Shown here one piece after another: positions 45,743 through 58,229 of a stretch of 64,000 nucleotides of DNA; position 1 is the stretch's first letter; the number at the start of each line of letters is the position of its first letter. A program made the translations under genes and the position numbers. The notes beneath the pieces are model-generated. The model was not told the DNA's origin. It worked only from the letters and a program-made list of their open reading frames with translations, and searched no databases. The DNA is from Lampris incognitus (Eukaryota; Chordata; Actinopteri; Lampriformes; Lampridae): positions 10,167,913 to 10,231,912 of the forward strand of contig NC_079211.1 of the NCBI RefSeq assembly GCF_029633865.1. The letters are read 5' to 3'.

Positions 45743-46992
45743 ACGGAAGTGAAGGCGGATGAAGGCTGCAACAGAGGGTGGTCCCCAACAGTCTTGGTTC
45801 TCCATGCCATTGGACTCGGACCACCCCCTGCCAAGGACGCGCAGGCGTCCCCCCATTATGCAGCTCCAGGATCAGCCTCTGCACCCACCGGAGGACCCAG
45901 AGGGAGGACGGTCATACTCGACCCCAAGTGACCACCGATGAAGATGATGATGATGATGGTGTGTGTGTGTAAAGTACACTGAGGCCCACCAGAAACTTAA
46001 GACGAATTCCGCGTATGTGTGACGCATGATTTTGGTTTTGAGTCCGGTCGTACTGTTGCGGCGTAGAAGCGGCGTTAGTGTGATTTGCGGTGTTCTCCAC
46101 TAGAGGGCAGTGTTCCCCTTTCAGTTTGCTGCAGCAAACCCTGGAAGAACTCGCATCCCTCCTGTGGTTCTAAAGCACGAAATGAACGGAACCATTCCAC
46201 CGTTCTGCTCACATTCGACAGTGGCAGACACAATGTAGCACCTACTCCATCACTGATTCACTGACTTGGGGAAAAAAAACCAAAAACGGAACGAATATAA
46301 TTCATAAGTAACCTGAGTAATTTTAAGGTCTGCCTGCAGAAAACGGTTTGTGCAAACCTAAATCTAGCCCAGAAACAAGACCTGCGACAATTTAAGGCTG
46401 ATTTGTAAGCGACAAGCTGCAGACCAACTCCAACTCTTGTGCGTTATGAAATAAAGGCGAACCTGTTCGGTCCATTTAAGTTTACATGTTAGTGTGAAAG
46501 TGAGGCTCTATCGGGCGAAGCCTGGTATCTCACAGTCTAATCTTAAGAGTCCACATCAGATCAAGTCAAGTCAAGTCCGTTTTATTTGTATTAGGCAATA
46601 TCACAAACGACACGTGTGCCTCGAGGGGCTTTACAGCAAGTGCGTTTTATTTGTATTAAGCAATAACACACGTCAGGCTTCACAGCACACAGTCTTCTCT
46701 ACCACCACCCTGCAGCAAGGGCAGGATGAAGAATAAAGGAAATGTACATGTTAGTATTATTAGTATTATCATTGCTAGATCATAGCAATATTAGTGAAAT
46801 CTTAATATTGTTTTTATTTCCATTATTATTGTTATTACTATTATGACATTATTATTTATTTTATTATTATTATTATTAATAATGATATCTGCCAGTCGCT
46901 TGTCGGAGGTGACGTTATCCTCATCGTTGTAATTCTGAAGTCGGCTTTAAAACGTCTAAATGAGAAGGTTTATTCCGGCGTTAACACCGTCT
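45743..46992. other. Intergenic DNA between LINE and CpG-rich zone
   Basis: I see no gene. It contains a CTCF-like site (listed separately), a dispersed-repeat end 'agtcaagtcaagtccgtttt' at 46563-46582 with a partial second copy at about 46640, and an (ATT)n-rich stretch at 46755-46890. Confidence 0.5.
46097..46110 (+). promoter_or_regulatory. CTCF consensus site
   Basis: CCACTAGAGGGCAG agrees at all 14 positions with the core consensus CCASYAGRKGGCRS. It lies in non-repetitive-looking DNA between the transposon-rich interval and the ebf region. Binding is inferred from sequence only. Confidence 0.5.
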
Positions 46993-47634
46993 CTTGCTGC
47001 GAATGAAAAAACACAACTTGGCGGAATATTTCTCCGGGAGAGAGAGAGAGGGGGGGGGAGAGAGGGGGGGAGAAAATGAAAAGGGGGGAGAGGATAGGAC
47101 GCACGTGCGGAAAACTGCGCGAGTGCGTGCGTGCGTGTGGGGGTGTGTGTGTGTGTGGGGGGGGGTGTCAGTTTACCATAGGTGATTCATTGTCCAGGTT
47201 GACGGGTCGGGGTGTCCCGGCGGGGCGGTGTTAAGGGCCGTTTAACGGGCTGTTTAGGGGCGTTTGGGGGGTTAACCGCGCCTCAGATGGTTGGATTGGG
47301 GTCAGGCCCGCTGTCGACGGGAGGTCCGCGGCTCTGCGAGCGAGGAGGAACCGGCTTTAGGAGGAGATCCACTGATCAAGGAGCCTTTGATTTATGGAGC
47401 CCGGAGGAGACGGCGGCGGATTTGGGTGGATTTGCACGTTTTGTCAGGCGGAGGAGGAGGCCCGGACGAATGCTCAAACACTTAACGTCGTTCTTCGTGC
47501 CCTATTCGTGGTTTAATAAACCAAAGTTGTTGTGAACATTTAGTTGGCACGCTTTTAAAAAAAATTTTTTTATTGACTGGCGTCCTATCTGGACGATAAG
47601 TCAAACAAGTTCCCGGAATATCTAATTCCATACC

Positions 47635-47669
<35 letters not shown>

Positions 47670-49945
47670 CCATCTGAAGGCGTTTACTCGCTACGCGACG
47701 CTTGCACATCACACCAGTAATCACTAATAGCCCCCTCAGCTCCATCCTGCTCGGTATGCACACTTGTACACTGGTGGTGGATGTGCTTATTGCGCAATAG
47801 GCGTTCATATGTGTTTATTATAATTCATTTATAGCCTCCTTCACATCGTCGTGGTCAGCGTGAGTGCCCTTTCAATTTGCCGCCGTTGGCCATTTATGCG
47901 TCATTACGCGTGGTACGTATACATCGAGAGCACTCACCGATGCGTAAAACCTACTCGGCGGATGATTCTGATCCACATTTTATGGCGAATATCAAACAAA
48001 TCGGACGAATCGTGGGTTAAAACTACTCGCAAGTAAGCGAGCCCGGAACTACCAGCTGAATAAATAACGCTGGTTTACAGAGAATATATCCGCAACGACG
48101 GACGGTGAGCAGAACAGTGCAGTACACGCCCCTGGCCGCTGGGTGTCGCCACCTGTCTGCGAAGTGACCCGAACACCTTTCGCGTCAATCAACTGAACCG
48201 GTAACAAAGAATTCCACTTTTGTCTCCCGCCCCCGCCCCCCGAATCGAGGGGGGGGGGATCATCATCATCTTTCTTCGGCCTCGCGCACTCTATGAATTA
48301 TTTCCCACTTTTTCAGGAAACCTAAATATTTTTACACGTCGTTTCCAGCGCGGGCCGCCGCCGTGACGTTTCCCCAACACAAAAGTCCGTGTTGTCAAGT
48401 TGGTCGTTCTCGGTCGTTTATCGTCCGCGGAGAGAACATGACTTCCCACAGGCGGCGCAAGCAGCGACGAGTCGACCAACGCGGTGACGTGACGCGGTGC
48501 TGCGGAGGTGCCACGCGCGGCCCCACAATAAGTCCTTATGGCAAAACCAGTGTCAACCGGAAGCACCGACACGTCATGACGGTGTAATTTAGTACAGAAA
48601 TGCTGATATGTAATGTTGGGGGGTGGGGGTGGGCTGGCTGCTCTCCTGTGTGGTGGACTTGTTCCATGTAGTCTGTGGGTTGCTGACGGAAGGGTGGTGA
48701 AAAACTGGTGGTGGTGAAATCCGCGGCCAGTCTCACTGGGCTCCGGCCAGATGCCAGTCGTGTCAACGTTTCGACATTTTGGTGTAATAGATCCAGGTCA
48801 GAAACCACTGGATTCCGTAAACGTACCGGTTTGTGGAGCCGTGTATCCTCCCCCCCCCTCCCCATGCCCCCTCCCCCCGGAGAGAGCAGACGGCTCGTAC
48901 GCGCCAGTCCTGTTTACACCGAATACGGATCAGAGGGAACACTCCGGTCCCCACAGTGTAAACCGGGTGAATGATGGAGCAGAGGTGTTTTAGGAGAAAC
49001 GACGGGACTTTGTGGAAGACCAAGTAATCCCTCCATAGATAGATGGATAGATGGATGGATAGATAGATAGATGGGTAGATAGATGGATAGATGGATGGAT
49101 GGGTAGAAAGATGGATTTGTTCATTGTTCCACTTGGGGAAATTTGCTGCCACACTGTTTAATACAACTGCAACACACCTACAAACATCCAAATACAACTT
49201 TAACAACCTTTACATATGGCCGACATAAAGTAAGACAAGGTTATTATATATATTTTTTTTTCTATATATATATATATATAAAATAGTGTTTGTGTGTGTG
49301 TAAATTAACTAGTAAATATCAGTCTGAATTGTAACACGTAATTATAATTACATTATTATTATTGTTATTATGACGATGACATTATTATTATTATTATGAT
49401 AATTATTATTATTATGGTGATGATGTGATTATTATTATGTTGTTGTGATAGGGTTAGGGTCCTCGTGTCCGGCAGCCCGTCGTTGACTTTTCCCTTTTTC
49501 CAGAGAAATATCTCCCTGGTTTTCCAGACGCTTGGGATTCCCGCCGGGATCTCGTCGGTCTCGGAAGTCAGCGGGTCTAAAGTTGTATTAATATTTAATC
49601 AGCGCTGGCTAATTAGCGGAATTCTGCTCCGGCAAAATGACTGCTTAAAAAATGTCAGAAACCAAAAAATGGAAGCGAATCGTGCACCTGAAATATTAAA
49701 TAGGGGGTGTTTTGTTTTTTTTTTTGTAAAATTGTTTTTAGTCATTTTGTCACAACAACAATAATTATTCGTACCGCTAACCTATGATAATTATTATTCT
49801 CATTATAATTGATATTTATTTTATTTCATTATTACCTGCTATTGTGAATATTGTTCACTGTTGAACAGCCTAACACTTTGCATGTCCGCGCTAGGGCGCG
49901 GGAGTTCTGCGGGCGGGAGAGCTGCTGCTTGGGTTTCCACTCACA
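46993..49945. other. Partly CpG-rich intergenic DNA upstream of ebf
   Basis: GC- and CpG-rich blocks lie at about 47.1-47.5 and 48.3-48.55 kb, separated by (CTCCTG)n (47634-47668), a GATA/GGAT microsatellite (49037-49110) and (ATT)n stretches (49350-49440). An open frame at 47212-47535 encodes a glycine/arginine-rich 107-residue peptide with no recognisable domain; I do not call it a gene. These blocks may be distal promoters or enhancers of ebf or of an unseen gene. Confidence 0.4.
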
Positions 49946-50365
49946 GACAGGCCCGTTACAGACAGGTCCGTTACAGACAGGTCCGTTACAGACAGGTCCG
50001 TTACAGACAGGCCCGTTACGGACAGGTCCGTTACAGACAGGTCCGTTACAGACAGGTCCGTTACAGACAGGCCCGTTACAGACAGGTCCGTTACACACAG
50101 GCCCGTTACAGACAGGTCCGTTACAGACAGGCCCGTTACAGACAGGCCCGTTACAGACAGGTCCGTTACAGACAGGCCCGTTACACACAGGTCCGTTACA
50201 GACAGGCCCGTTACAGACAGGCCCGTTACAGACGGGTCCGTTACAGACGGGTCCGTTACAGACAGGCCCGTTACAGACGTGTCCGTTACACACAGGTCCG
50301 TTACACACAGGCCCGTTACACACAGGCCCGTTACAGACAGGCCCGTTACAGACAGGTCCGTTACA
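49946..50365. repeat. 28 x 15-bp minisatellite with Myb core in each unit
   Basis: Exactly 28 units of consensus gacagg(c/t)ccgttaca with no length variation. The main change is C/T at the seventh base, with rare changes at bases 1, 4 and 5. Every unit keeps 'ccgtta', whose complement TAACGG fits the Myb element YAACKG. Because 15 is a multiple of three and no unit contains a stop, several frames on both strands stay open over the array (for example QTGPL or CNGPV repeats). These open frames are artefacts, not genes. Confidence 0.9.
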
Positions 50366-50487
50366 GCGAGTAAGAAACGACGCGAAGCGAAAAACACTGT
50401 CATCAAACCAGACGATGCGCTCCATCAGCGGGCCTTCCGATGGAGCCAAACACTCCGCTTGTTAGCCACTTTCCCACCTGACACGCT

Positions 50488-50612
<125 letters not shown>

Positions 50613-51078
50613 CGCGCGCGCGCTGCCGGCGTGTTCACTCTGTGCGCGTCAGGTGTGACCATATGTCGACGCGTAATCACGCAAATGTGTGCCAGACGCC
50701 GCGCTCGCGAGTGCCAGGCTGAATCTGATCCGAACGGGTTCATCAGCCACACACTGATAAGACTGACGACAACAACAACAACAACAACAACAACAACAGC
50801 ACTTATTTGATGGAGTGTCTGTTCTTCTTTCAGGTGAAATGAAAGGAGATAGTTAACGTGCGCATGTGACGGGTGTCGGTGGTCCAGATCGGCGCGTCCT
50901 GCGGCACGTGTTGTCGGGGGTTCCGTGCGCGAGTCTGGACGTTTCCACGTGTGCAAGTCGAGCCGACTCTCGGCGGCTGACAGCGCAACGCCACACAAAC
51001 ACGCCGAAACCACCTCTTCTTCTTCTTTTCTTTTTTTTGCGTCGAATTAAGAAAAAATGACGCAGCGCGTGACTTCAG

Positions 51079-51114
51079 CCAATGAGATCCCAGATCGGCG
51101 ATTGTTATTTAAAT
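51079..51114 (+). promoter_or_regulatory. Candidate ebf core promoter (CCAAT and TATA-like)
   Basis: CCAAT at 51079-51083 and TATTTAAAT at 51106-51114 lie about 0.85 kb upstream of the EBF start codon, at the front of a GC-rich zone that also holds (CTT)n and CT/C-rich tracts. A start of transcription near 51.14 kb and a 5' UTR of roughly 0.8 kb would follow, if no upstream exon exists. Confidence 0.45.
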
Positions 51115-51508
51115 CGTCCCCCCCTTATTTGGAGTTGTCCCCGCCCACACCAGGTCCACGCCGGTCCCCCCCGAGAGCGCCGGAGCGTCGGAGCCCGGGA
51201 GAAGGTGCGCTCCGCTGGGACGGAGGGAGGCATAAAGGAGTCGGGGAGGGGAGGGAATGAGATTTCTCGCTACCCAATCCCCCTTTCCCCCCGGGAGCGC
51301 AAGCCTTCCCTGGTCCGTCCCTCCCTCTTGTTTGCTAATCATTTCATTTTACTCCTTTTTGAAGCAGCCACTTGTTTTATCCCACTTTTCATTTCGCGAT
51401 CCCGCGCGCGTGTGCTCGCCTCCTTCTGATCCGGCTCGGCGTCCTCCCCTCTCCGTCCTCCCGACGTAAAGGTCTCCTCGATCCCGGTTGATTTTTTTTT
51501 TCTCCCCC

Positions 51509-51542
<34 letters not shown>

Positions 51543-51968
51543 TCCTCTCCTCCTTTGAGATGCTTTTCGCTGTCGCGCCGCTCGCCCTCCTCTCCACCCT
51601 CTTTTAACTTGAGAGACCGGCGCAAAGCCCGAGCGAGCCGAACCGGGGCTGGAATTTAAAATCACGCGGAACACCCAGAGGGATACGCGGCGCTCGGCTT
51701 TTGGATAAGGACCGCTATCGCGTCCCCCCCCCACCCCCCGTCTCTCTCTCTCTCTCTCCCCCCCCCTCCCCCCTCCCCCCTTGTTGGACTTTGGGGAAGC
51801 GGCGTCCCCCCCCCCCTCTTTCACTTTTGCCTGGCCGTTAATCCAGGTGGCCTTGCCGTGTTTGAGTGGCTCGGCTCGGCTCGGCTCGGCGCGGGAGGAT
51901 TATTTCCGCGCGGTTTGCTGAAGAGAGCGCGCGCTCGCTCGCTCGCTCGCTCCCAGAAGGCTGCTTTC

Positions 51969-52102
51969 ATGTTCTCCATCCAGGACAGCCTCCCGCGGGG
52001 AGCCCTGGCCATGAAAGAGGAGCCGCTCACCAGCGGCATGACGCCCGTCCGCTCATGGATGCAGAGCGCGGGGATTTTGGACGCCAACACGGCCGCCCAG
52101 AG
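51969..52102 (+). CDS. EBF/COE transcription factor, first coding exon
   Basis: First exon of an early B-cell factor (Olf/EBF) gene, a dimeric zinc-knuckle/IPT/HLHLH transcription factor of neural, muscle and lymphoid development. The 44 codons begin [11 protein letters not shown] and include [11 protein letters not shown] and [18 protein letters not shown], the diagnostic N-terminus of the family. The donor AG|GTAAAC (52101-52108) leaves two bases that begin the conserved serine of the next exon (SGVGLARAHFEKQ), which is not in the window. The ATG at 51969 is chosen because it gives the family start MF-IQ; an in-frame ATG 37 codons upstream gives unrelated sequence. SWMQ and ILDA suggest EBF4 or EBF1 rather than EBF2/EBF3; the paralogue is not settled. 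Confidence 0.9.
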
Positions 52103-54016
52103 GTAAACACACACACACACACACATAACACACACACACAACACACACACGCGCCAATTTTAGAGACGTGCGCTCTTGCAGGACGGCGACGCCGCGGTCG
52201 CACACCGACTCCACACAACAAATCTGCACCGATTTATTTTATTTTATTTGCGTTGCGTTGCGGTGGGTTGCGGTGGGTTGGGGTGGTTGCTGTCTTCCAG
52301 GTTTTCCAGCGCAACGTTTGTGTCAGTTAGAATCCAAGCGTCCAGGCTGCGGCTGCGAACTGAGTTTCGACGTCACGGTGATGTTGCTCTTCTGCCCGCC
52401 GCGGACCACATCATTTGTACAAATCCGATCACCCCGGTGCGCGCGTGCGCGCACGCGCACACCGGGGGGGGGGGTAAACGTGTGTGTGTGTGTGCGTGTG
52501 CGTGTTGCGGGTTAAACAGTCGAGCGGGGTCAGAGGTGCGGGGCTGCAGCCTGTCCGGTGCGCGCGGAGACGGAACCCGCCGGTTGACCCGCAGACCGCC
52601 GCTGCCGAGACGAGAGATCGCAGCGGGAAAAGCGCTGGTTAAAGTCCACACGTGGAGCGGGCGTGTTTCTCCTCCTCCTCCTCCTCTTCCTCCTCTGTGC
52701 AGAGGCCGTGCGCGTCGCAGGCAGACAACACGTAAAAAAACAAACAAACAAACAAACAAACCAACCCTGCATGGCGTCCCCTGATCAGAGAGAGTTGTAA
52801 TAATTCTGACAAAGTTTGTGGAGGATGTCCCGAGTTATTCTCGGAGGGAGTGAATTCATCCGCTCTCTCTGTGTGACCGATTCCCCGAGAACTCCACGAA
52901 CAAACTCGAAACTTTGGAAAGCTTTGGCGGGAAGGCTTTGCGTCTAAATCGTCCCCGGGCTAGACGTCGAACAGGTGGGATGAAGTGTCACTATGACCGG
53001 GCTGCAAAAGCGCGAAGTCGGACCGCAGAAATCACGCGAGCCCGCGAATAAAGAAATACAATAGAGGGCTGTGAATAAGGAGCACACTTCTCCGTCTGGA
53101 TGGGGTCAGTCATTGTGTACAGCTGTCGGTTATAATATAATCCTCGTCAGCGGCGAAAAAAAAATAGTTGAATATTTAATCTGAAATTGGCATAAATTAA
53201 TTTCCCTTATTTGTGACCCTTAATATAGCCGGATAACGCCAGTCTTGGGTGGTGTGTACGTGTCATAGAATAATTAAATACGTAAACATGGCGCAAATGA
53301 TGATCTCGGAGCGCGCGCGGCTGAGTAAAAGGGTTGTTAAATTCCGCGCGGGCTCGGCGTAACAGGTTAAACGGCGGTGCGGGGTAGCGCCGGACCGACC
53401 TCACGGCGACCGTCCGCCGCCTGTAGCGGGCCCGCGGTGAGGCGCGTGGTCGCGTTCGAATTTCAAAGGACCGGGGGGGGGGTCACGCTGATACTCTGAA
53501 GTGTTACAAAGTAGCCCGATGCGTCGCGCGTCTCTTGCTACATCGTTTCAACTTGTGTCGCAACCTTTCGTTTGAGAGAGAGGGAGAGGGGGGTGGGGGG
53601 GGGGTTAGAGAGGGGTTAAGGACAAAACCGGAGTTTCTTCAGTTTGCGGTGCAACAGATTAAAAAAGTCCGTATGTTAATACGCGCGCGGTGTCCGCTAA
53701 TTCGCTCCCGCAGCGGGAAACGGCTCCTGCGCGCGCGCTCGCGCTCGTTGCGGACGGACTCCGTAACGAGCGCGTTCAAAGTCTGCAGGGTCGTTATTAT
53801 AACGACAGCAGTTTTGTTGTTTTTTTTTTTTTTTTCTTTAACATAGAAGTCATTAATATAATATAATAATTAATGCTCATAAAGATAAATACAACTTGTT
53901 CGAATAAATAAAGAAAAGAAAAAAAGAGAAAAGTCACAGCCTCGTTAAATGAAACACGCTTAAACCACCTGTGCCGCCTCCGCAACCAGCCGTGGTTTAC
54001 GTGATGCCTCTTTTAT

Positions 54017-54067
54017 ATGAATATTCATGATTGTTTACATGATGCCCTTTTTAATATGAATATTCAT
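54017..54067. promoter_or_regulatory. Paired POU-dimer-like palindromes in ebf intron 1
   Basis: The 12-bp palindrome ATGAATATTCAT occurs at 54017-54028 and 54056-54067, each as part of a roughly 40-bp direct duplication beginning 'ttac(a/g)tgatgcc'. The palindrome resembles the MORE-type site for POU-domain dimers. Function is inferred only. Confidence 0.4.
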
Positions 54068-54825
54068 GACACCACCACGAGCTATTGAACATAAAGGGCA
54101 CGTGTTGGTATTTACGGCCTGACGTTGGGGCATGAAAGAGGGTTTTCGGCGTGGCACGTAGCGTCCGAATGAGAGCCGTGTCTTTAAACCGTCCCGGTCT
54201 GCAGCGGATTAATAAGACAGAGTTCACGTTTCATCCGGTCCGCACACGTTTCACAACTCTTGCTAATTTCACAAGACACACATATCTGGACAGAGCTGCA
54301 GAACCCCCAGCAGCTCGCGGTCTCTCAGAGAGAACAGATCCATGTGCTTCATCTTGTCAGTCGGTTGCCCCGCCATCCCACCCCTCGATTTGCTGCTTGA
54401 AAATGAGAATGTTAAGATGATAAATTAATAAATTCACATCTGCACAATTTAAAAATCCCTACATGAGGAGTGCAGGGGAAGCGTGTGTGTGTGAGGTTTG
54501 TGGTGGATGGTTTGAATCCTGGGGAGCATGTTAACTTTAAAAAAGAAAAAAAAGGGAGGGGGGGGGTCAGATATCTGTGGAAAGAGGCAGAAAGGTCCAG
54601 AATATTAATAACCAGTATTTGCTCATTATTGCAAGTGTCCAGTATGTGAACGTCAGCTCTGGCAGTTTGCGGTGAGAGTGGGTTTGTTAGGCGAAACATC
54701 TGCAGTCTGGTGACACTTCATTTCATTCTGCCGGACAGCTCGTTAAGGTGTTGGCCGAGATTCCCAACACGCTGTTCAGCCGTTCCCATTCCCATTCCCA
54801 TACCACTGGTTCTTTGTTTAGCGTG

Positions 54826-54869
<44 letters not shown>

Positions 54870-54885
54870 AAGAGAGAGAGAGTGA
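54826..54885. repeat. (GT)n-(GA)n compound microsatellite
   Basis: GT units followed directly by GA units and a 'gagc' run. Confidence 0.9.
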
Positions 54886-55049
54886 GCGAGCGAGCAAGCA
54901 TGTACTTTGTGTGTCGGGAGCAGAAGAGAAGACAATGCCTTGCTAAAGGACATTCCAGCAGGGATGGAGGCATTGATTCGTGTGGGAATTGCACTTCTGA
55001 GTTTCCAGTACGGCTGGATGTGATACGATCTGAAAACCTGACAAATCAC

Positions 55050-55052
55050 ATT

Positions 55053-55093
<41 letters not shown>

Positions 55094-55228
55094 CAGTTGT
55101 AGATAACATCTATATTTGTGCATAAATGTGTGCGCTCTGTATAATGCATGTGTATGATATATATGTTAGGGTGTGTGAATGGGAACACAGTTCACGGTGT
55201 GTGTTTGTAGCGCAACTGTTTCTGCATA

Positions 55229-55284
<56 letters not shown>

Positions 55285-55497
55285 AGAGAGAGAGAGTGAG
55301 TATGTGTGTGTGTGTGTGTGAACAGTTGTATATAACATCTATATTTGTGCATATATGTGTGCGCTCTGTGTAATGCATGTGTATGAAATATATGTTAGGG
55401 TGTGTGTATGTGAACACAGTTCATGGTGTGTGTTTGTAGCGCAACTGTTTGTGCGTGCGTGTGTGTGTATAAATATACATATATATATTGATATGTC

Positions 55498-55531
<34 letters not shown>

Positions 55532-55610
55532 GTGTTTGTATGGAAGAACTGAGCGTGTGTGTGTGTGTGGTGTGTGTGTGTGTGTGTGTATAAAAAGTTA
55601 ATGTGTGTTT
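55050..55610. repeat. Duplicated GT/TA microsatellite block, 229-bp period
   Basis: The segment beginning 'gaacagttgtagataacatc' at 55091 recurs at 55320 with few changes; each copy is preceded by (GT)n and runs through 'tgtgcgctctgt' and 'tttgtagcgcaactgttt'. (TA)n runs lie at about 55258-55284 and 55503-55529. Confidence 0.85.
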
Positions 55611-55741
55611 TACAGAGACTTTAATTTGAGTCTTTGCTGGATCGACGTAAATTTGCACTTCCTGAAAAACCTCCGTCAGACGTCTCACACAGGAAGGATT
55701 ACCACCACATATCCTGACACTTTACTGATAGTCCAGAAGGA

Positions 55742-55743
<2 letters not shown>

Positions 55744-55780
<37 letters not shown>
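55744..55780. repeat. (GT)n microsatellite
   Basis: Pure GT run of about 18 units. A C-rich run follows at 55836-55849. Confidence 0.9.
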
Positions 55781-55782
<2 letters not shown>

Positions 55783-56734
55783 CAGATTTCCCCCGACCCT
55801 CCCTGACACCAAATCAACTCTGCACACTGAATTACCCCCCCCCCCCCAACTCCACCCCTCAACCCATCTGTGTCTTGGGGGATTCGAGAGCATGAGGAAG
55901 AGTGGGTGGAGTCAGCAGACAACAGGTTCCCAGGCTCATCGTGAGGAGGGTAGAGGGCATAGGGGATAGGGTGTGTGTGTGTGTGGGGGGGGGGGGGTTA
56001 AGGGGAAAGAGAGAGGTGAGTGATAACTGACCAGGGACTACCCGTCCACGCGGACATCCGTCACAGACTCAATCATCACCAGTCACCAGCTTCAGACCTG
56101 GGGAGAGCGCTCCCCGTTGGCTTGCAGGAGTGTGTGTGTGGGGGGTGGGGGTGGTGGGGGGGGGCTGTTGTAGGAGGAATTTAAAAAAAGGCCCATTTGT
56201 ACTTCGACATATTTGGAAGGAGTGGCGTTGATGTATCCCACATGACGGAGCGGGAAGTTTTCATCACAGGACAGTAACTCATGGTGCTGGTGGAGGACGG
56301 AGCGGGCGGCACTCTGCCATTCTACTTCCTATTTCCCTCCCGCCAAGAAAAGAAAACGCACTTTGTGTCAACACCCCCCCCCCACACACACACACACACA
56401 CACACAGACACACACAGACACACACATCCCACCGCCACCACCCCGTCAACCCCTCCTAGTATGCCAAAAGAAACGCTTCCAAACTCAAAGTGTGAGGTAA
56501 TTAAAAATACACACTGCTCTCTCCAGCTGCCGCCGATCCTGCAGCGGTCTCGGTGCTGTGAAGTCTCTCTAACACGTTGCCGCCGCGCGGCGGCAACGTG
56601 GAAGCGGAGTTGACTTGTGTAAATATACCGTGGACACCCGGCTCTAAGTCGTGGTCTGGTTCTGGTGAGTGTCAGAGCGGGCTAATGAGGAACAGGGCCG
56701 CGCGGGGCCACGTGCCCCCCTCTGCAGGCGTGTA

Positions 56735-56868
56735 AACAGTTAGCGGGTCTGTCCGACCCCCGTCACAGGTGTGCGACCCCCGTCACAGGCGGGCAGTTAG
56801 CGGGTCTGTCCGAACCCCGTCACAGGCGGGCAGTTAGCGGGTCTGTCCGAACCCCGTCACAGGCGGGC
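56735..56868. repeat. Short minisatellite, about 43-bp unit
   Basis: Three copies of a unit containing 'gttagcgggtctgtccgaac' and 'cccgtcacaggcgggc', the first interrupted by an extra partial copy. Confidence 0.8.
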
Positions 56869-56907
56869 CAGTGAATAAACGAACGTGCTCTCTCCGAGCA
56901 CGCCACC

Positions 56908-56908
<1 letters not shown>

Positions 56909-56956
<48 letters not shown>

Positions 56957-57195
56957 GTCAAAGCCTGTGCATGTCGGCATGTTTGTGCATGGATATGATT
57001 GTGTACATGCTTGCCTGTCTAAAAGTGTGTGCATGTGTGTGTACCCAAGTGTGTGGTGTGCATGTGCGATTGTGCTTATTTGTCTATTTGTGTGTGTTTA
57101 TGGTCCTCTTCATTTGTAAGAATGCGTGTGTGTGTTTGTGTGTGTGTGTGTGTGTGAGTGTGTGTATTTATTACTGTGTGTATTTAGATTTAGGC

Positions 57196-57232
<37 letters not shown>

Positions 57233-57480
57233 GTCAAAGCCTGTGCATGTTTGCATGTTTGTGCATGGGTATGATTGTGCCTGTCTAAAAGTGTGTGCAC
57301 CAAAGTGTGTGTGTTTGCATGTGTGCATGTGCAACTGTGCTTACTTGTCTGTGTATTTGTGTGTGTTTATGGTCCTTTTCATGTGTAAGAATATGTGTGT
57401 GTGTGTGTGTGTGTGCGCGTGTGCACGCGAGTGTGTGTTTAGATTTAGACGTGTGTGTGTGTGTGTGTGTGTGTGTTGCC
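56909..57480. repeat. Diverged tandem duplication of a GT-rich block
   Basis: 'gttgtcaaagcctgtgcatg' at about 56953 and 57229 starts two copies (period about 276 bp). Both run through 'tctaaaagtgtgtgca', 'ttgtgtgtgtttatggtcct' and 'tgtaagaat', followed by (GT)n and 'tttagattta(g)'. Confidence 0.85.
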
Positions 57481-58229
57481 GTTCTGGGGCAGGTGTGTGT
57501 CATAGTGACGGAGGAAGCCTGACATGTAAGGTGTGGGTAAAAAATGTGCGTTGGGCTGCAGGAAACAGCTGACTGGTGAGAGACCAGCTGCGGCGCTCCG
57601 CCCCCCCCCCCCACACCCTACATCTATTCTGCACCGTCTCATGCTCCCCAGAGCCCCTCAGCAGGGCCAGCAAGCCCACACCCCGCTCACCCTCGGCAGC
57701 TGAGGGAGGGGTCAGAACCTGAATGTGAAGGAATTTGTGCCACAAAATGGAAAATTCAAATCAGTCATTTAGAAAACGAGGCGAACTCACGTTGTGCGAT
57801 TGTGTTGTGATCGAGATCAGTTCAGCGGGTTTGGCGTCCAGGACCTGCTTGTGGCCTTGCGGTCCAGACTCTCTGCGCTGTACAGCGGGTGTGGTGGTAG
57901 TGGCGGGTCTGTGTGTGGGACTGGGGCAGCGCTCGGTGACTGATATCCATTTGTTGCACCTTAATAGTGTGTGTCATTCCTAATTAGCCCGGCTGAACCA
58001 GGGAAGCGTTGGCTCGGTGCTGAGTGGCTGTTTGTAGTCATGCTGCAATTACCAACAGATTAGTCCTGCGACTGAGAGGCTCCCGCACACAGACACACAC
58101 ACCCTGACAGGCAGCGCTGGTTCTGATGGACGACCTGTGTGAGTGTGTGTGCGTGCGTGCATGCATGTGTATGTGCATGCATGTGTGTGTGTATGTGTGC
58201 ATGTGCGTGCGTGCGTGCGTGCGTGTGTG

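Noticed and set aside
47212-47535. 107-codon Gly/Arg-rich open frame in CpG-rich DNA
   Set aside because: No recognisable domain or splice context; GC-rich sequence yields such frames by chance. It is kept only as part of a possible regulatory region.
51339-51824. Minus-strand frame of 161 codons rich in Glu, Lys and Arg
   Set aside because: It is antisense to the (CTT)n- and CT-rich 5' UTR of ebf.
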